This document shows positions 28,905-37,967 of a stretch of 64,000 nt of DNA, in pieces. Below the pieces are notes generated by a model that made no database searches, was not told the origin of the DNA, and saw only the letters and a program-made list of their open reading frames with translations. Made by a program: the position numbers and the translations under genes. Position 1 is the stretch's first letter. Each line of letters opens with the position of its first letter. Origin of the DNA: Alkalicoccus daliensis (GTDB lineage Bacteria > Bacillota > Bacilli > Bacillales > Salisediminibacteriaceae); assembly GCF_900103955.1 (NCBI RefSeq), contig NZ_FNIL01000001.1:62001-126000 (forward strand), in the 5' to 3' direction.

Positions 28905-29000
28905 GACGAATACTGTCCGGACTGGCTGCAGCTGAATAGGCCGTGGGGATCTCTCGCCTATTTAATTCTATAAAGGCGCTTCTCCTCCGAAATTCCCCTC
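28905..29000 (+). repeat. dispersed intergenic repeat, copy D (left-end fragment)
   Basis: GGCTGCAGCTGAATAGGCCG followed by TGGGGATCTCTCGCC is a diverged form of CGCTGCAACTGACCTGCCG followed by TGGAGGAACTCTCCGG at 62.2 kb. Only about 95 bp can be traced. Confidence 0.4.
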
Positions 29001-29337
29001 TATATTTTTCAACAACGAATATTGAGCAATTTATTTAAAATATGTGATTCGATCATTTTCTGTAAAAGTTCAATTATGGAATTCGGTCGTTTAATTACAT
29101 TCTTTCACCAGGCCAAAAAATAGAAACTGCAGCCACTGTACTCCTGCATCCTATAGGCATTTTCTTCAAATAAAAGGATAATGAACAGAAGTGCAGATAT
29201 TTATTAGAAAAAACAAGGTTAATATTTCCTTTTTTCATAATAATGTATATGTCGAAGTAGTTTTTTTTGTAAATAGCAGCTAAATCTATTACTATAAGTA
29301 AGTGAAGCTTTAAAAGACATTCAGGGAGGAAGTCATC

Positions 29338-29640
29338 ATGGAAGAACACAATGATAAAGAAAAGCAGATAATTGAATCATTTAAGCAAGATGAAAACATG
29401 ATGGCACTCGTTTTCGCACAGTGGTGCATTAACCATGACCTAAGTCCGGAAGAACTTTACACTGAAGCTTACGGAGATGCTTCAAATCCTGTACTGCATG
29501 AAGCGATTGCTTTAACAGTCCCTAAAGAGGAAGCAGGAGAAATAGATACGCAGACTTTACTGGGAGTGCTCGCTATGTTTGGAAATGATGCACTTGCAGA
29601 AGTTGTAACAAAACATCAGCCAAAACGAAAGGATCGATGA
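29338..29640 (+). CDS. hypothetical protein, 100 aa, first gene of phosphonate transporter operon
   Basis: Soluble acidic protein with no recognised family. Predicted mainly helical (KQIIESFKQDENMMALVFAQWCINHDL ...), with one Cys. It is clearly translated: GGGAGGAAG precedes ATG, and its stop overlaps the start of the binding-protein gene (ATGA), so the two are coupled. The position suggests a role connected to the transporter, either regulatory or a cytosolic partner, but nothing in the sequence proves that. Confidence 0.6.
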   Translation: MEEHNDKEKQIIESFKQDENMMALVFAQWCINHDLSPEELYTEAYGDASNPVLHEAIALTVPKEEAGEIDTQTLLGVLAMFGNDALAEVVTKHQPKRKDR

Positions 29641-30617
29641 AAATGAAAAAGTCAATACTGCCATTAGCAGGAGCTGCGCTGTTTTTAACCGCATGCGGCG
29701 CAGATAATGAAACGAATAGTAATGAAAATAACAACGCTACAGCCGGTAATAATGCAGGCAGTGAGGAGCTGTATGAAGTTGCAGTTATTCCATCACAATC
29801 TATCGGTGAGATGGAAGAAGGTTTGACACGGTTGGAAGATCACCTCGCAGACTCTATGGACCGTGAAGTAGAAGTAACTCATTACCCAAGTTATAATGCT
29901 GTAGTAGAAGCGATTAATTTTGGGCATGTGGATCTGGCTTACTTCGGTCCGGTTACTTATCTTATCGCTTATGAGCAAAGTGGAGCCGAAGCAATCCTAA
30001 CGCAGAATATTGATGGGGAACCTTATTATTATTCTTATATCATTACCCAGCCGGATGCCCCATGGGAGTCACTTGATGATCTGCTGGAGGACGCAGGAGA
30101 AGTAGAATTTGCGTTTGGAAGCCAGTCATCCACATCAGGCTTTGCTGTACCTGGTTATGAGTTAATGCAGCGAGGTGTGTATGAGAGTGAAAGCACTTAT
30201 GAGTTTGAAAGTGTACAGTTTACTGGTTCTCATGATATTACTGCAGATGCAGTTGCAAGCGGATCTGTAGATGCAGGGGCGATTGATAGTGCAATATTTA
30301 ATGCCCTGATTGATGATGGACTTATTAATGAAGATGATTATAAAATTCTCTGGGAGTCAGATCAGTTATACCAGTATCCTTGGGCAGTACCTGCGGAAAC
30401 AGATGAAGATACAATCGCAGCAGTACAGGAAGCATTTATGGAAATTGAAGATGAAGAAATCCTAAATATTTTTGGCGGTGCAGATTCATTTGTCGAAGCT
30501 TCTCCTGATGAGTACGAGAGTATTCTGGAAGCTGCTCGTGCTCTCGAACTCCTTGAACTGGAAGAGGAAGAAGATGAGGAAGAAGCAAATGAGGAAGATA
30601 CAAACGACGAGGAATAA
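29637..30617 (+). CDS. phnD: phosphonate/phosphite ABC transporter, substrate-binding lipoprotein (PhnD-like)
   Basis: Extracellular lipoprotein. The signal ends in the lipobox LTAC (Cys about residue 20), followed by an Asn/Glu-rich linker. The mature domain has PhnD features: VAVIPSQSIGEMEEGLTRLEDHL, YNAVVEAINFGHVDLAYFGPVTYL and FGSQSSTSGFAVPGYELM, where Tyr, Ser and Thr side chains bind the phosphonyl oxygen in known homologues. An acidic tail of about 25 residues ends the protein. Followed 13 nt later by the permease. Phosphonates, phosphite or hypophosphite are possible ligands, and the sequence alone does not separate them. Confidence 0.87.
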   Translation: MKMKKSILPLAGAALFLTACGADNETNSNENNNATAGNNAGSEELYEVAVIPSQSIGEMEEGLTRLEDHLADSMDREVEVTHYPSYNAVVEAINFGHVDLAYFGPVTYLIAYEQSGAEAILTQNIDGEPYYYSYIITQPDAPWESLDDLLEDAGEVEFAFGSQSSTSGFAVPGYELMQRGVYESESTYEFESVQFTGSHDITADAVASGSVDAGAIDSAIFNALIDDGLINEDDYKILWESDQLYQYPWAVPAETDEDTIAAVQEAFMEIEDEEILNIFGGADSFVEASPDEYESILEAARALELLELEEEEDEEEANEEDTNDEE

Positions 30618-30630
30618 AGGGCGGTAAGCG

Positions 30631-31392
30631 ATGGTATGGTTTCGTAAACGAATATTTATTTATGCAGGTATTATCGCCGTACTGCTCGTATTAAGTGCGA
30701 GAGGTTCGGAGTTTTCGCTTATCGGTTTGTTTCAGCTCGGAAATACATGGGAAATGTTGAGCAACAGATTCTGGCCTCCGCGCTGGGATCTGGTGCCTTA
30801 TTTGCTGCAGCAGTCCTTAATTACTTTATCCATTGCATTCTTTGGCACATTTACAGCGCTGCTGATAGCTCTTCCACTGAGTTTTATGGCTGCAGAAAAC
30901 ACTTCACGTTCTGTAGGAAGTTTCTATATGGTGAGATCTTTGCTTAGTCTTTTTCGCTCGGTGCCTGAAATTGTATTCGGGTTAATTTTTGTCGTATCAC
31001 TGGGACTTGGCCCATTTGCAGCCCTGCTGGCTATTTTTCTTCACAATGCTTCTGTGCTGGGTAAACTCATTGCGGAACTTGTAGAATCATCCGACAAAGG
31101 ACCGCAGGAAGCCATGAGTTCCGTAGGCGCCGGAAGGAGAACAGGTCAGCTTTTTGCGATACTTCCGCAGATATGGCCGAACGTGCTTTCCCAGTATTTT
31201 TACAGGTTTGAAGTAGCGATACGTACTTCGCTTGTTCTGGGAATGATCGGGGGCGGCGGTCTCGGTCAGAGTTTGATGAATTATTATAACAGTCTCGCTT
31301 ATGAATCTATGGCGACAGCAATAATTATTATTATGGTACTTGTCATTATCGTGGATGTCAGCGGTGGTATTGTTCGAAAAAGAGTGATCTGA
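30631..31392 (+). CDS. phnE: phosphonate-type ABC transporter permease (PhnE-like)
   Basis: Integral membrane subunit with about six helices, beginning at residue 8 (FIYAGIIAVLLVLSA). The cytoplasmic EAA-type coupling loop contains EAMSSVGAGRRTGQLFAILPQIWP (about 163-186), followed by RTSLVLGMIGGGGLGQSLMNY, as in PhnE. The 253 residues match the family. GGGCGG precedes ATG. It works with the neighbouring binding protein and ATPase. Unlike many phn loci, one permease gene only. Confidence 0.87.
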   Translation: MVWFRKRIFIYAGIIAVLLVLSARGSEFSLIGLFQLGNTWEMLSNRFWPPRWDLVPYLLQQSLITLSIAFFGTFTALLIALPLSFMAAENTSRSVGSFYMVRSLLSLFRSVPEIVFGLIFVVSLGLGPFAALLAIFLHNASVLGKLIAELVESSDKGPQEAMSSVGAGRRTGQLFAILPQIWPNVLSQYFYRFEVAIRTSLVLGMIGGGGLGQSLMNYYNSLAYESMATAIIIIMVLVIIVDVSGGIVRKRVI

Positions 31393-31416
31393 TGGAGAAA
31401 GAAAGAGGGAATAACT

Positions 31417-32151
31417 ATGCTGCGTTTTAAAGATGTGAGCGTTGTTTATGAAGATGGAGAAGAACCTGCATTGGACAGCTTGTCCTTATCTGTGGAGAAG
31501 GGCGAGTTTGTTTGTGTTCTGGGAAGAAGCGGAGCTGGGAAATCAACCTTTATTCGTACTATCAATGGGTTACAGCCTTTAACTGCAGGAAATGTGAATG
31601 TGCTTGGCTACGACGTAAGACTATTAGCTGAAAAAAAGCTGAGAGCACTTCGTTCAGAAGTGGGAATGATATTTCAGCACTTTCATTTAATTCCTCGCAT
31701 GTCGGTAAGGCAGAACGTATATACAGGAAGGTTCGGTCAAAAACCTCCATGGAAAAATTTCCTTGGTATTTATACAGCAGAGGAGAGAAAGCTGGCTGAT
31801 TATTATATGGAAGAAGTAGGTCTCCTTCCGTATGCAGAAAGACGTGTGGAACGTCTCAGCGGCGGACAGAAGCAGCGGGTGGGAATTGCGCGGGCAATGG
31901 TGCAGGATCCTTCCATTCTCTTAGGGGATGAACCAGTAGCGAGTCTGGATCCGACGACATCTGATCACATATTTCAGCTGCTTCGTCAGCTGCATGAAGA
32001 ACGAAATTTAACCACTGTTATTAACGTTCATGATGTGGGTCTGGCAAAAAAATATGCCTCGCGTATCATCGGTTTAAAAAACGGCAGACTGGTATATGAC
32101 GGGTCTCCGATAGATATGAGCGAAAATGATTTGGCAGAAATATACGAATAA
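31417..32151 (+). CDS. phnC: phosphonate-type ABC transporter ATPase (PhnC-like)
   Basis: Cytosolic ATP-binding subunit. It has Walker A GRSGAGKST (36-44), Q-loop FQHFHLIPRMSV, signature LSGGQKQRVGIARA (about 147-160), Walker B ILLGDEPVASLDP and the H-loop NVHDVGLA. The segment PRMSVRQNVYTGRFG between Q-loop and signature is typical for PhnC. The 244-residue length is normal. It ends the operon at a strong terminator. No C-P lyase, phosphonatase or ptx gene is next to the transporter, so the downstream catabolism must be encoded elsewhere. Confidence 0.9.
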   Translation: MLRFKDVSVVYEDGEEPALDSLSLSVEKGEFVCVLGRSGAGKSTFIRTINGLQPLTAGNVNVLGYDVRLLAEKKLRALRSEVGMIFQHFHLIPRMSVRQNVYTGRFGQKPPWKNFLGIYTAEERKLADYYMEEVGLLPYAERRVERLSGGQKQRVGIARAMVQDPSILLGDEPVASLDPTTSDHIFQLLRQLHEERNLTTVINVHDVGLAKKYASRIIGLKNGRLVYDGSPIDMSENDLAEIYE

Positions 32152-32190
32152 AAGAGGGAAACACTCCTGCAATGAGTGTTTCCCTCTTTT
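32150..32190 (+). terminator. terminator of the phn operon
   Basis: AAAAGAGGGAAACACTC, loop CTGCAAT, GAGTGTTTCCCTCTTTT. Perfect 17-bp stem that begins in the phnC stop codon. Confidence 0.95.
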
Positions 32191-32238
32191 GGCGTTTTCC
32201 AGTATAATGAAGGAAGAGATGCAGGAAGGGGGCAGATT

Positions 32239-33735
32239 ATGTATCAGGCATTTCGACGCCGGATTCTTTTAAATTACATTGTCAGCTCTTTAATTGCTGT
32301 GTTTGGAGTAGGCAGTATTTTTATTTTTCATACTTTAATATTAAATATGCAGGAAATACTTTTATTGCTCGGAATTATGACAGTCTCTGTTGTAATTATG
32401 CTTACTGCAGAACTGCTTGTATTTCGGAAGGACGTTAAACCGATTCATCGTGTGCTGCACTCTTCGGAAGCTTCTGAAAAAGATTACGAAAAAGCATTTA
32501 TTTCAGCTCATCGTTTTCCAATGCTTTCAGCAAGGCGAATACTTGGCCCACACTTATTCGGGCTGGGTATCCCTGCCTCTTTCATGACTATCTTTTTCAT
32601 TGGGCAGGAAACGTTGTCACTCGAATATTATTATGTGGCATATGCGTGGTTTGGAGCAGTGTTAATTGCGGTGATGCATGCATTAATAGAATTTTTTCTT
32701 ACATATAAACCGAGTAATCGCCTGGCAGAAGTATTTATGAAAGAGGCAGAAACAAAATATGGCCGGGAACTTCAGCTGGATAAAAAATATTATATTACAT
32801 ATAAAACGAAGCTGTTTGTAAGTATATTGTTTATTGCGTTGTTTCCGGTATTTCTTTTTATTCTCGCGCTTCAGATACGCGCGGTAGATGCCCTGCCTGC
32901 AGATGCTCATGAATTCTGGAGCTGGGCATCTTTAATCCTTCTTATTATTTCTGGCATTGCTGCCGGAGGAGCTTATCTGCTTTATATTAACATTCAGGAA
33001 CCTATTGAAGAGATTCAGGAAGGTTTCATAGAAGCGGGTAAGGGCAACTTTATGAAAATGGAAAAAACATATGGTGATGAGTTTAATGAATTAATCAATG
33101 GCTTCAACCATATGATCGCAAGTATTGAGAAAAGGGATAAGCAGAATAATGCCCTGTTGGATAGTGTATTTTCTATATTTGCTGCTACTTTGGATGCAAG
33201 GGATGAATATACAGCCGGACATGCGGTAAGAGTAGCAGATTATGCAGTGAAGATTGCGGAAGAATTGAATTTTAACTCTAAAAAGATTGATTTCATCCGG
33301 AAATCTGCTTTGCTTCACGATATTGGAAAAATTGGCATCAGGGATGAAATATTATTAAAGCAAGAACACCTGTCAAAAGCAGAATTTGAAACAATGAAAG
33401 AACACCCTGTCATTGGAGAAAGAATGCTGCTGGAAGCGAATTTGCCTGAGGAACTGCTGCCGCTTTTACCAGGTGTAAGGCACCACCATGAAAGATTTGA
33501 TGGGAAAGGTTATCCTGATGGACTGAAAGGAGCAGAGATTCCTGAGTTAGGCAGGCTTCTTTGTGTAGCTGATTCTTTTGATGCGATGACTTCTGACAGG
33601 CCGTACGTAAAAGGTAAATCTTTCGAAAAAGCTCTAAAGATAATATACGAGGAAAAAGGTACGCAATTTGATCCTGTATTTGCCGAGGCTTTTATTCAAG
33701 TGATGAACAAGAATGAACTCAAGCAGGCAGAGTAA
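32239..33735 (+). CDS. membrane HD-GYP domain protein (HAMP + HD-GYP)
   Basis: A protein of 498 residues with several hydrophobic segments in the first 265 (about 12-32, 38-58, 103-125, 133-155, 193-215 and 228-250). A HAMP-like stretch follows (NIQEPIEEIQEGFIEAGKGNFMKMEK, about 251-280), then a C-terminal HD-GYP domain. Catalytic elements are HDIGKIGI (about 361-368) and HHERFDGKGYPDGL (415-428), complete for a metal-dependent phosphodiesterase acting on cyclic di-GMP or another cyclic dinucleotide. Start: ATG at 32239 with GGAAGGGGG upstream; the frame is open further but lacks a ribosome binding site. Confidence 0.88.
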   Translation: MYQAFRRRILLNYIVSSLIAVFGVGSIFIFHTLILNMQEILLLLGIMTVSVVIMLTAELLVFRKDVKPIHRVLHSSEASEKDYEKAFISAHRFPMLSARRILGPHLFGLGIPASFMTIFFIGQETLSLEYYYVAYAWFGAVLIAVMHALIEFFLTYKPSNRLAEVFMKEAETKYGRELQLDKKYYITYKTKLFVSILFIALFPVFLFILALQIRAVDALPADAHEFWSWASLILLIISGIAAGGAYLLYINIQEPIEEIQEGFIEAGKGNFMKMEKTYGDEFNELINGFNHMIASIEKRDKQNNALLDSVFSIFAATLDARDEYTAGHAVRVADYAVKIAEELNFNSKKIDFIRKSALLHDIGKIGIRDEILLKQEHLSKAEFETMKEHPVIGERMLLEANLPEELLPLLPGVRHHHERFDGKGYPDGLKGAEIPELGRLLCVADSFDAMTSDRPYVKGKSFEKALKIIYEEKGTQFDPVFAEAFIQVMNKNELKQAE

Positions 33736-33967
33736 ATAAAAACTATACTTCAGCAGGAGATTTCAGTATGAAATAGAATTATATATAAACTGAGTTTAAT
33801 TGAAATGAAAAAAGTCCCGGAATTATTTACTGACTGCCGTAAAGCAACAACCTTACTAAATACAATGGGAAATGTTACTTTTTCGGAGCAACAGCAGGAA
33901 TAATATTAAACAAAGAGTCTGAATAGATAGAGATTTCACTGAAATCAACATAAATGTTTATTTTTTG
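33736..33967. other. intergenic after HD-GYP gene
   Basis: No ORF, no clear terminator. AT-rich DNA up to the dispersed repeat that begins near 33968. Confidence 0.4.
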
Positions 33968-34434
33968 ATCTGTTAATGTTCTTTGCTGCTAAGAGGCTAC
34001 TTCACTGCCTGGCCTGTCTTGGACGGGCTCCTCAGCTCGTTCTTCCAGAGGCTGTGTGAAATTTCACCGCCGGAAGCCTGCTTCTTCCAAGAGATAGCTG
34101 AAAGATTTCTCCGTGGCAGGCGTACTTTTATATATTCCCATCAGAGTTTACCAGAGACCTGCATGCAGAAAAAACTGCACCATGAAGGTTGAAAAGAAAT
34201 GCTGCTGTGTAAAGAAGGAGAGGACGCATCAGTTCAGTGTGAGAATCCAGGTGACATAGCGGAATCGATGCCGTTTTTTAAAGACAGCATGGGGCTCTCT
34301 GCCCTGCTGTCTGCGAATCAATGAAAGCCGTAATGTGTTAACGATATTAGTCGAGAACGAGTCCCTGGGTAAGCCTCTCCGAAAGTGCACCGGCACTATT
34401 TCTTTTAAGCAGAACTTTATTTTCAAGATGGCCA
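33968..34434 (+). repeat. dispersed intergenic repeat, copy E (about 470 bp)
   Basis: It starts with CTGTTAATGTTC and continues with AGGCTACTTCACTGCCTGGCC, a middle part with AGAGATAGCTGAAAGATTTCTCCGTGG in pieces and ACCAGAGACCTGCATGCAG. It ends with the 3' module (TGCTGCTGTGTAAAGAAGG, GAGGACGC, ATTAGTCGAGAACGAG, AAGCCTCTCCGAAAGTG and TTATTTTCAAGATGGCC). Same block order as copies F and H, with an internal deletion. No coding capacity. Confidence 0.8.
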
Positions 34435-34479
34435 GAGAAAATAAGTCTACAAAATACGTAAGTGAAAGGTGGCATAAAA

Positions 34480-34959
34480 ATGTATTGCAGACGAGCAGTA
34501 AAAGAGGATATTGAAGAAATCCAGGATATTGCAATTCAATCTTGGCATGATACGTACGAAGGTCTGATCCCGCGAGATGTACAGGATGCATTTTTGAATA
34601 AAGCATACAGTAAAGAAAGACTCGAACAGAGAATTAATAAAGCAAATATGTTTGTATGTGAAAAGGCGGGTCATATGATTGGATTTGCTGGTTTCTTTTA
34701 TGAGACGCCGACCCATGCAGAAGTCAGTGCAATTTACGTGCTTCCTGGTGCTCAGCGGGAAGGTGTAGGTTCCGCGCTGATGCGGCACCTGTGGGCACAT
34801 ATGCAGAATGTAGAAAATCTTTATGTGGATATTGAATCCGGAAATGAGAAAGCAGAGAATTTCTATCAGTCCTTAGGCTTTAAACAGGAGCAGGAGTTTG
34901 AAGAAGTGTTTGAAGGATTTACTCTCCAGACTAAAAGATTCCGCTTGCAGGCTAAATAA
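34480..34959 (+). CDS. GNAT family N-acetyltransferase
   Basis: A 159-residue acetyltransferase. It opens with the usual IRRA-like strand (MYCRRAVKEDIEEIQDIAIQSWHDTYEGLIP). The acetyl-CoA loop follows the strand AEVSAIYVLPGAQREGVGSALM (about 83-104; pattern QxxGxGxA with E at one place), and then NEKAENFYQSLGFKQ. It resembles the YuaI/PaiA-like group with an N-terminal WHDTYEGLIP motif. Substrate unknown. ATG at 34480 is preferred over the GTG at 34462 because AAAGGTGG sits 7 nt before it. Confidence 0.85.
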   Translation: MYCRRAVKEDIEEIQDIAIQSWHDTYEGLIPRDVQDAFLNKAYSKERLEQRINKANMFVCEKAGHMIGFAGFFYETPTHAEVSAIYVLPGAQREGVGSALMRHLWAHMQNVENLYVDIESGNEKAENFYQSLGFKQEQEFEEVFEGFTLQTKRFRLQAK

Positions 34960-35000
34960 AAAAGTACCGTACAGAAGAAAATCTCTGTACGGTACTTTTA
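34959..35000 (+). terminator. terminator after GNAT gene
   Basis: AAAAGTACCGTACAGA pairs with TCTGTACGGTACTTTT over an 8-nt loop. Confidence 0.93.
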
Positions 35001-35159
35001 ATTTCATCTCCAGCACCTGTATGCAGGTAGTAAGATGTCTGGTGAAGTCAACTGGAGAATAAGTACGGCTGAAACTTGCAAAGATTCTATTATGAGTAAG
35101 CTTTATGCCTATTACTTACTGGAACACTCTGGCCTGCTAACCTTCAGTAAAAAGCTTTT

Positions 35160-35504
35160 TTAAAGAACCCTAAAGATAAAGGGAAGACGGTATTCCTCTC
35201 CCAGCAACGCTTTTACGCCCCCGAGAATTGTAAGTAAAAAGAAAGCTATTCCCAGTACCGCAAGAAGAGCTATACCGATAAGAACAATCGTTAATACTCC
35301 CGCAATCAGCGAATATACAAAATAAGAAAGCAAAAAATTAAAATATTCCCGGCCATGATAATCTATAAAAGATGAAGTATTCTTTTTAAGCAGCCAGATT
35401 ACCAGCGGACCAATAAAAGTGGTGAAAAAACTCGTGCCATAAATTAATGCAGCCAGCAGTTTTTCTTCCTGGGAGTTAAGGGGAACGGAAGTATTGTTAG
35501 TCAT
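35160..35504 (-). CDS. DUF4870 domain membrane protein
   Basis: Small membrane protein of 114 residues. It opens SQEEKLLAALIYGTSFF, with helices at about 16-38 and 52-98. The motif SSFIDYHGREYFNFLLSY (about 44-61) is the DUF4870 hallmark (FxxxHxxExxNF). Function unknown; members are often found in gene pairs with envelope or stress genes. AAGGAG precedes ATG on the minus strand. It follows rarD 104 nt downstream on the same strand and may share its transcript. Confidence 0.85.
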   Translation of the reverse strand: MTNNTSVPLNSQEEKLLAALIYGTSFFTTFIGPLVIWLLKKNTSSFIDYHGREYFNFLLSYFVYSLIAGVLTIVLIGIALLAVLGIAFFLLTILGGVKALLGEEYRLPFIFRVL

Positions 35505-35608
35505 TATGAAACTCCTTTCATATTACAAAATCAGCAGAATATATCGTTGAAATCTGAAGCCTCTGAAAAAAAGAATTTAGATCATGAGAGGCTGCTGTAT
35601 ATCATTTT

Positions 35609-36502
35609 TTACGAAGCGTTTTGTTTCTTGGGACGAATAGAATACATTAATAAGGCAGACCAGATAAATAAAAACGAAACTAAATGAACAATAGTAAAAG
35701 GTTCTTTATACAGAAGGACTCCTAAGATTAGCATAGTAGTCGGAGCTATATACTGAAGGAACCCTAAAAGTGATAAAGGAATCTTTTTCGCAGCAGTACC
35801 AAACAGAAGCAGTGGTACCGCTGTTGCAGCGCCTGTAAATATCAGAAGCAAAGGGGTCAGCGAGTCTCCTGCATGCATCAGTCCTTCGAATGAATCATGA
35901 ATAATGAAAAGATAGATCAGTGCAATGGGAAGCAGGAACAATGTTTCAATAATTAATCCGGTCATTGCCCCAATCTGAGTCTGCTTTTTAACAAGTCCAT
36001 ACATTCCGAAGCTGAAAGCGAGTGTAAGAGCTATATAAGGAACAGCTCCAAATGAAATTGTCAGAATCAGCACGCCGATAAAAGCGAGGCCAACTGCCAG
36101 CCGCTGTCTAAGCGACAAGGTCTCTTTAAAAAATAAAACTCCCAGTACTACATTGAGCAAGGGATTTATGTAATAACCAAGGCTCACTTCCACAATCCGC
36201 TCATTTGCTACCGCCCATATAAATAAAACCCAGTTGACGCTGATAAAGAATGCAGTAGTCATAATGCCTACGATTATTTTCGGGTGTGCAGCGATATAGC
36301 GGAGATCCTCTTTTAATATATGTGCTCTTCTCATGAATAGAAAGAGACCGATTAAAAATATAAGTGACCAAATAATTCTGTGGGCCAGTACCTCTGGAGA
36401 AGGAACATGATCTATCCATTTCCAATAAATAGGGAGAAGTCCCCAAAGAGAATAAGCTCCAATTCCTGCAGCAATTCCTTGACTGCGTTCTTCCTGTAAC
36501 AT
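35609..36502 (-). CDS. rarD: RarD-type EamA transporter
   Basis: Ten-helix DMT-superfamily permease (297 residues) of the RarD type. The signature near the start is GIAAGIGAYSLWGLLPIYWK, and VNWVLFIWAVANERIVEVSLGYYINPLLNVVLG is very characteristic of RarD. The physiological substrate is not established, although chloramphenicol-sensitivity phenotypes gave the name. Two EamA halves are visible (about 10-150 and 155-295). ATG with a modest AGAGATGG upstream on the minus strand. Confidence 0.9.
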   Translation of the reverse strand: MLQEERSQGIAAGIGAYSLWGLLPIYWKWIDHVPSPEVLAHRIIWSLIFLIGLFLFMRRAHILKEDLRYIAAHPKIIVGIMTTAFFISVNWVLFIWAVANERIVEVSLGYYINPLLNVVLGVLFFKETLSLRQRLAVGLAFIGVLILTISFGAVPYIALTLAFSFGMYGLVKKQTQIGAMTGLIIETLFLLPIALIYLFIIHDSFEGLMHAGDSLTPLLLIFTGAATAVPLLLFGTAAKKIPLSLLGFLQYIAPTTMLILGVLLYKEPFTIVHLVSFLFIWSALLMYSIRPKKQNAS

Positions 36503-36657
36503 ATATTCACCATCTCTCAGAAACTCTTCATATAATGTATCTTTATTCTTGAATTAAAACAACTGGAAATTAAGTCCTAATCGTATTATTTGCTTTTTTA
36601 CATTTTTTATCCGTATAATTTCCTATATATACTTTTACATATAAGGAGGAAATGAGA

Positions 36658-37635
36658 ATGAAAGCATTATTGTTAGAAAAAGCCGGACAATGGAAAGATA
36701 TGAAGATTCAAGAGGTAGATATTCCTGCTTACGGCAAGGACGAGGTCTTGGTAAGAGTGAAAGCAGCAGGTTTAAATCCCGTTGATTATAAAACTGGGGA
36801 AAATGGAAACCCTGCCTGGGAGTTTCCTCATGTATTGGGACTCGATGTCGCAGGTACGATTGAAGCTGTCGGGGAAGAGGTAGAAGGGTTCAGTGAAGAG
36901 GATCATGTCGTCTTCCTAAACAACATGGCAGAGTGGGGCGGTTTTGCAGAGTTTGCTGTAGCGAAAGCACACACAGTAAGCAAAATTCCCTACAATGTCG
37001 TATTTGAAGATGCAGCCTCACTTCCTGTTGCAGGATACACGGCATATCAGGCAATTTTTGAAAAATTGAGAGTACGTGCAGGGAAGTCTATCTTGATCCA
37101 CGCCGGAGCAGGAGGTGTTGGTGGTTTTGCTATCCAGCTTGCTAAAAATGCAGGTTTGAAGGTGTTTACAACTGCGAGTGCAGAAAATCATGATTATGTG
37201 AAGGAACTTGGCGCAGATGTAGCGATAGACTATACAAAAGAATCTTTCGTTGAGAAAGTATTGGAAGAAACTTCCGGCATAGGGGTAGATTACGTGCTGG
37301 ATACAGCAGGAAGAGATAATGCGACAGCTTCTCTGGATGTATTAACCTACAATGGAGAGATAGCTTTTATCGCAGGACAGCCTAAAATAGATGACTCCAT
37401 AACGTTTGCTCATCCAAAATCTTTCCACCATGTAGCGCTTGGCAGTGTCCTGCAATCTAAAAATATGGATGCGCAGCGAAGAATCGCAGAAATTGGGACG
37501 GAAATGCTGGGGATGCTGAGTAATGGGAAGCTGAAAGCGAGAGTTTCTCAAAAAATACCAATGGTAGATGTTTCAAAAGGTCTAGAGCAGCTTTCTACAC
37601 GAAAAGTAAAAGGGAAAATTGTGGCGGTCTGGTAA
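36658..37635 (+). CDS. zinc-independent MDR-family NADPH:quinone/alkene oxidoreductase
   Basis: Medium-chain dehydrogenase of 325 residues. The GroES-like N-terminal domain has VKAAGLNPVDYKTGENG and PHVLGLDVAGTIEAVGEEV. The Rossmann domain has the NADPH loop HAGAGGVGGFAIQLAK (about 144-159). The catalytic-zinc ligands of alcohol dehydrogenases are missing, so a quinone reductase or enone reductase is more likely. ATG at 36658 is chosen over that at 36652 because AAGGAGG sits only 2 nt from the latter and 8 nt from the former. Monocistronic with its own terminator at 37765. Confidence 0.85.
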   Translation: MKALLLEKAGQWKDMKIQEVDIPAYGKDEVLVRVKAAGLNPVDYKTGENGNPAWEFPHVLGLDVAGTIEAVGEEVEGFSEEDHVVFLNNMAEWGGFAEFAVAKAHTVSKIPYNVVFEDAASLPVAGYTAYQAIFEKLRVRAGKSILIHAGAGGVGGFAIQLAKNAGLKVFTTASAENHDYVKELGADVAIDYTKESFVEKVLEETSGIGVDYVLDTAGRDNATASLDVLTYNGEIAFIAGQPKIDDSITFAHPKSFHHVALGSVLQSKNMDAQRRIAEIGTEMLGMLSNGKLKARVSQKIPMVDVSKGLEQLSTRKVKGKIVAVW

Positions 37636-37764
37636 ATTATCGGTACTTTATGTGCTGAGAGATTTCAACTAAATGAAGAATGATTAGGAAGCAGCCATAG
37701 CAATCATGTGTAAAGGCATGAGGTAAAACTGTCTTTAATGCTGGTAGTGAATGATTGAATAGAA

Positions 37765-37797
37765 GAAGGCCTGCAGAATTCTGCAGGCCTTCTTTAA
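37765..37797 (+). terminator. perfect palindromic terminator after MDR gene
   Basis: GAAGGCCTGCAGAA and TTCTGCAGGCCTTC are perfect complements (37765-37792), followed by TTTAAAAT. Confidence 0.88.
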
Positions 37798-37967
37798 AAT
37801 ACATATGTAAAAGAACAACAGGGGACCGGAATTAGGAAACATGTAAAAATGCAACCGCTCAGCGTTCCCCTGCTGCTTATCGTTCATTATACAAAAGTTA
37901 AACAAAAATAGCTATGGAAAATAATTAGTAAATGATAATTAATTTAGATAAATATTAGTTTTAATTA
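37798..37967. other. intergenic before repeat F
   Basis: No ORF or regulatory motif recognised. Confidence 0.3.

Larger units (their letters stand above)
28528..29337. other. 810-bp intergenic region
   Basis: No gene found. It holds an inverted repeat (28691-28732), a fragment of the dispersed repeat (28905-29000) and AT-rich sequence. GGGAGGAAG before 29338 is the ribosome binding site of the next gene. Confidence 0.5.

Noticed and set aside
28880-28990. Possible riboswitch-like fold (AATAGG...CCTATT with CCCC/GGGG inside)
   Set aside because: It matches no aptamer consensus I know, and the next genes are far away. It aligns better with the left end of the dispersed repeat.
33983-34192. 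69-codon frame inside repeat E
   Set aside because: It lies in the repeat and has no equivalent open frame in copies F and H.
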